9,348 bases of DNA, from assembly GCA_030682755.1 (NCBI GenBank), contig JAUXNR010000335.1, positions 1 to 9,348 on the forward strand. The letters run 5' to 3'. Position numbers and translations under genes: made by a program. The notes under the pieces are model-generated. The model was not told the origin of the DNA and did not search any database. It saw nothing but the letters and a program-made list of their open reading frames with translations. Source of the stretch: Flavobacterium sp. (GTDB lineage Bacteria; Bacteroidota; Bacteroidia; Flavobacteriales; Flavobacteriaceae). This document shows positions 7,252-9,348 of the stretch, piece by piece (position 1 is the first letter of the stretch; the number at the start of each line of letters is the position of its first letter).

Positions 7252-7281
7252 ACTATGCAATTCCAAAATTTAACTATGCAA
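7252..7281. repeat. Tandem 9-bp direct repeat ACTATGCAA, 21 bp apart
   Basis: ACTATGCAA occurs at 7252-7260 and again at 7273-7281, in the same orientation, with a 21-bp repeat period (two helical turns). It lies upstream of the 40-codon - strand ORF and downstream of the 42-codon gene's terminator. This is the position expected for a promoter with two regulator sites on the same DNA face. No regulator can be named. Confidence 0.4.
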
Positions 7282-7312
7282 AAACGAAAAGAAGAATAAA
7301 TTAGTTTTATTC

Positions 7313-7341
7313 ATAAAAAAAAGATACCTCACAGCATCTTC
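7313..7341 (-). terminator. Strong intrinsic terminator of the 42-codon gene
   Basis: On the - strand, AAGATGC (7340-7334), a 6-nt loop TGTGAG, and GTATCTT (7327-7321) make a 7-bp stem with one G-U pair. An uninterrupted run of eight T's ends at 7315. It lies 9 bp after the TGA of the 42-codon gene at 7350-7478. This is the clearest factor-independent terminator in the window and shows that the small gene is transcribed as its own unit. Confidence 0.78.
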
Positions 7342-7349
7342 ATCAGTTA

Positions 7350-7478
7350 TCATTTCTTCTTCGGAACAGGTGGCTTTAATGACGGTGTATTGCCAGGTGT
7401 GTCTTTATTATCTCGTTGTCGTCTATCTGGTTTTCCTGTGGAGTCAGCTATTCTTTTTGGTCCGGGTTTAAGTGCCAT
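7350..7478 (-). CDS. Small basic Pro/Lys-rich protein of unknown function (42 aa)
   Basis: The frame is ATG at 7478 to TGA at 7350. It encodes 42 residues beginning MALKPGPKRIADSTGKPD, continuing RRQRDNKDTPGNTP and ending SLKPPVPKKK. The product is very basic and rich in Pro, Lys, Arg, Asp and Gly, with almost no hydrophobic residues. It is thus a soluble, probably disordered peptide with no signal sequence or membrane helix. I do not recognise a family. Three things argue for a real gene despite its size: a canonical ATG, a TATCTTTG promoter box about 28 bp upstream, and a strong terminator just after the stop. The repeated GKP/PGN/KPP elements look like a nucleic-acid or ribosome-contacting tail, but that is speculation. 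It is monocistronic, lying downstream of the cytosine methyltransferase gene on the same strand. Confidence 0.68.
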   Translation of the reverse strand: MALKPGPKRIADSTGKPDRRQRDNKDTPGNTPSLKPPVPKKK

Positions 7479-7505
7479 AATTTTAAATTTTAATTGATTA
7501 TAAAT

Positions 7506-7513
7506 CAAAGATA
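7506..7513 (-). promoter_or_regulatory. Bacteroidota-type -7 promoter box (TATCTTTG)
   Basis: TATCTTTG on the - strand matches the TAnnTTTG consensus recognised by the Bacteroidota primary sigma factor. It ends 27 bp before the ATG of the 42-codon gene, leaving a leader of about 20 nt. No TTG element is seen at the usual -33 position (the region is T-rich, CTCTCCTTTTT), so the promoter may be weak or activator-dependent. Confidence 0.55.
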
Positions 7514-7675
7514 TAAATAATAAAAAGGAGAGATGTATAAAAGAGGATTTAAAATCCCCTAAATAGCTATACTAAAACCCTAAAAGTTTGAATTATAACA
7601 ATTTGTTCAGCTGAGGTTTCATTGTTCGTGATCCGCACACAACCAAATTCTGACTATTATTGCTTCGGTGTTCTT

Positions 7676-8881
7676 TCATTCGGTATCGTTTTCTGTATTG
7701 GCAAAGACATACTCTTTGACAAGTTTTGGCTTGTGCGGTTGGCTTTCGTAAGACTTGGCAATGTTTACGACTTTTGGAGAGGGAATATCTACTAAATAAG
7801 TTAATAAATGTTCAGCCCAAGCTTTTGATAGTAAAGGAGGAACAGCATTTCCAACTTGTACATAATAATTTCTTTGAGTTTTTGAAATCAGTTGAAAATC
7901 ATCAGGGAATGACTGAAATCTCAATCCTTCTCGAATTGTAATCATTCTGTCTTCTTCATAATGTATATTACACCCAATATTTGGGCGGTTAAAATGCGTG
8001 TTTATCGTATAATTTGGTTTTTCTGGGTCAAGCCTTCCATAAGTAGTAGTTCTACCTCCTGTACTTTTGAAATACATAATCCTTTTTGTTGAAACACTAT
8101 CTGGGATGTCCATATAATTGCCTCCTGGTTTGACGTGGCTAATTATTTCTTTGTCTGTTGGACTTGAATATGGAACTATATGTAAAGTTGTTTTGTCAGC
8201 TTTTTTTCGCATTAAGGTCTGATATTCATTTTTCGGCTGGTGTTTATATTTAGTTTCTCCGTTTTCTGTCGGTGAATCCAAATCAGAGATTGCTTCAAAA
8301 GAAGAAATCCATTTTCTCTTTCCCTCTTTGTTCTCAAAATGGGTTTGTGGTGGTGCTGAAATATCAACTCCTACTTTATTGCCAATTATAAATACTCTTT
8401 TTCTTCTTTGTGGCACACCGTAGTCGGCTGCGTTAAGTGTGTAAATATTGATATGATAACCGATGTCCTCAAATGCTTGTTTTAAGTTGTCTATTACTTT
8501 TGAGCCATTAGCTGCTTTGGAAGATTTAATACCTGTAACATTCTCAAAAAGGAATATTTTCGGTTGAACTTTATCTACAACATCTAGGTAAGAATAAACT
8601 AAGGCTGATCTATTATCATTAGGGTCTCTTTTGCCAATTCCTGAAAACCCTTGACAAGGAGGACCGCCAATTATAATGTCTGCATTTGGTATTGTGTTTA
8701 AATCAAATTTTGTAATATCTTCATTTACTATATGGTCTCCGATATTCAATCTATATGTATCACAAGCATCTTTCAAAATATCATTCGCCCATATTAAATC
8801 ATAGCCTGCCTGTTTAAATCCTAAATCTAAACCACCGCATCCTGAAAATAAACCTATAACTTTAATTTTATTTTTTTTCAT
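7676..8881 (-). CDS. DNA (cytosine-5-)-methyltransferase
   Basis: This is a complete 401-residue C5-cytosine DNA methyltransferase that transfers methyl from S-adenosylmethionine to cytosine in a specific duplex sequence. The ordered motifs are all present: I, LFSGCGGLDLGF (11-22, SAM binding); IV, GGPPCQGFSG with catalytic C76; VI, ENV (113-115); VIII, QRRKRVFIIG (158-167); IX, ITIREGLRFQSFPD; and X, GNAVPP (344-349). The target-recognition region lies between VIII and IX, and the recognition sequence cannot be read from it. About 50 residues follow motif X. The ATG at 8881 overlaps the upstream stop as ATGA, so translation is probably coupled to the adenine-type methyltransferase reading frame. 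An A8 run follows the ATG directly (codons 2-4), a possible slippage site. It acts as the modification enzyme of a restriction-modification or defence locus, or as an orphan. No endonuclease gene follows it in the window. Confidence 0.93.
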   Translation of the reverse strand: MKKNKIKVIGLFSGCGGLDLGFKQAGYDLIWANDILKDACDTYRLNIGDHIVNEDITKFDLNTIPNADIIIGGPPCQGFSGIGKRDPNDNRSALVYSYLDVVDKVQPKIFLFENVTGIKSSKAANGSKVIDNLKQAFEDIGYHINIYTLNAADYGVPQRRKRVFIIGNKVGVDISAPPQTHFENKEGKRKWISSFEAISDLDSPTENGETKYKHQPKNEYQTLMRKKADKTTLHIVPYSSPTDKEIISHVKPGGNYMDIPDSVSTKRIMYFKSTGGRTTTYGRLDPEKPNYTINTHFNRPNIGCNIHYEEDRMITIREGLRFQSFPDDFQLISKTQRNYYVQVGNAVPPLLSKAWAEHLLTYLVDIPSPKVVNIAKSYESQPHKPKLVKEYVFANTENDTE

Positions 8882-9348
8882 AGTCTTCTGTCTTCTACTA
8901 AGTCAGCTAAAAAGAGTTCAAAGAAGTTTGTCATTTCAGTGCTCGAATTAAATCCTAAGTTGTCCTTAGAAAAAATAATTTTGGCAATCTCTTCGTCCAA
9001 TTGCCTTCTTGGTGATGTTAATCCTTCGGCTCCGCTTACTGTAACATTTAAATTATTTAGCCTTTCAAATGCGGACACAACTGATTCTGCTTCAATTTGA
9101 GAAACCTTTTTTATATCAATAACCTTAACCATATCTAGGTGGTCACCCTCCAATTTTCTTGTGCCTTCTCTATTGTTTGAATGAATCTCAAGTTGTATTT
9201 GACCAAAGCAAGAGTTAATAAATGCAGTGATAAATTAGAGTTGGCTCTCTTTTGATAATGTTCTGTTATCGTTTATTAAGCCTTGATAATAGAAAATATT
9301 TGTTGAAAGAACTACTTGAGAAGTATAGGGGTTGTAGTAACAACTTTG
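8878..9348 (-). pseudogene. C-terminal part of an N6-adenine-type DNA methyltransferase, interrupted by an in-frame TAA; runs off the window
   Basis: One frame is open from the right edge to a TGA at 8878-8880, broken only by TAA at 9235-9237. Before the break it reads SCYYNPYTSQVVLSTNIFYY; after it, FITAFINSCFGQIQLEIHSN, then NREGTRKLEGDHLDMVKV. In the C-terminal target-recognition region of large class I N6-DNA methyltransferases (Eco57I/PglX/HsdM-like), a pattern of the type LLAFLNS-x-GQLQLE-x-G...LKLE is usual, followed by a terminal RRELDEA helix. Here the latter is SPRRQLDEEIAKI. The motif spans the stop, so the two halves belong to one protein. A single change (for example TTA to TAA) would explain it. 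Translation could restart at TTG 9153 or ATG 9132, giving an 84-91 residue tail that would lack the catalytic domain, which lies outside the window. The end overlaps the cytosine methyltransferase start by 4 bp, so both form one operon. Family call is by pattern recognition, not a search. Confidence 0.72.

Larger units (their letters stand above)
6908..7675. other. Intergenic region between convergent gene groups; small ORFs only
   Basis: No reading frame of normal length is present in these 768 bases. The stretch holds a 12-bp palindrome TAAAATATTTTA (6969-6980) running into an A10 tract, a short inverted repeat TAAAAT/ATTTTA (6933-6950), two - strand terminator-like hairpins, and two - strand small ORFs listed separately. 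It also has a 9-bp tandem repeat and a near-palindrome GGATTTaAAATCC (7545-7557) about 30 bp upstream of the promoter box of the 42-codon gene. I see no obvious terminator for the + strand PAP2 gene and no transposon ends. Confidence 0.6.

Noticed and set aside
7726..7941. 71-codon + strand frame within the cytosine methyltransferase gene
   Set aside because: It is antisense to a gene with all conserved methyltransferase motifs, so it is a shadow frame. The other antisense or overlapping frames at 1505-1732, 2448-2786, 3166-3475, 4521-4867, 4943-5125 and 5360-5545 are rejected for the same reason.
8878..9153. Stand-alone 91-residue hypothetical gene with TTG start
   Set aside because: The same frame continues upstream of the TTG through methyltransferase-like sequence and past one stop codon to the window edge, so it is better explained as the end of an interrupted larger gene.

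Overview
The window looks like a chromosomal piece from a low-GC Bacteroidota, most likely a Flavobacteriia. Supporting signs are the A+T-rich codon choice, the near absence of Shine-Dalgarno sequences, a TAnnTTTG-type promoter box, and a POTRA-less Omp85 barrel of a type common in that phylum. This assignment is inferred from sequence style and was not tested by a search.

Left part (about 200-6910, all + strand): an outer-membrane Omp85/BamA-like barrel is followed, after 141 bp containing two hairpins, by five tightly packed genes. These are an LTA synthase/OpgB-type membrane phosphoglycerol transferase, a family 9 (heptosyltransferase-like) glycosyltransferase, a YegS/DagK-type lipid kinase, a short EamA transporter, and a secreted PAP2 phosphatase. 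Gaps are 3, 5, 18 and 37 bp, so they are probably one transcription unit. Read together they suggest envelope lipid or glycan modification. A phosphoglycerol transferase that uses phosphatidylglycerol releases diacylglycerol, the lipid kinase can return diacylglycerol to phosphatidic acid, the glycosyltransferase may build an acceptor glycan, and the PAP2 enzyme may trim a lipid phosphate. The PAP2 reading frame ends at an A8 tract, and the frame just beyond it still encodes a convincing C-terminal tail.

Middle part (about 6908-7675): no long gene. On the - strand there is a 42-codon gene with a promoter box and a strong terminator, a less certain 40-codon single-TM ORF that also ends in a terminator-like hairpin, and a tandem 9-bp repeat between them.

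Right part (7676-9348, - strand): a complete DNA cytosine-5 methyltransferase overlaps by 4 bp the end of an upstream reading frame that is the C-terminus of an N6-adenine-type DNA methyltransferase. That upstream frame continues to the window edge but is broken by one in-frame TAA. The pair looks like a restriction-modification or defence module with a decaying first gene. No endonuclease is visible inside the window. I see no rRNA, tRNA, CRISPR array, insertion sequence or integrase.
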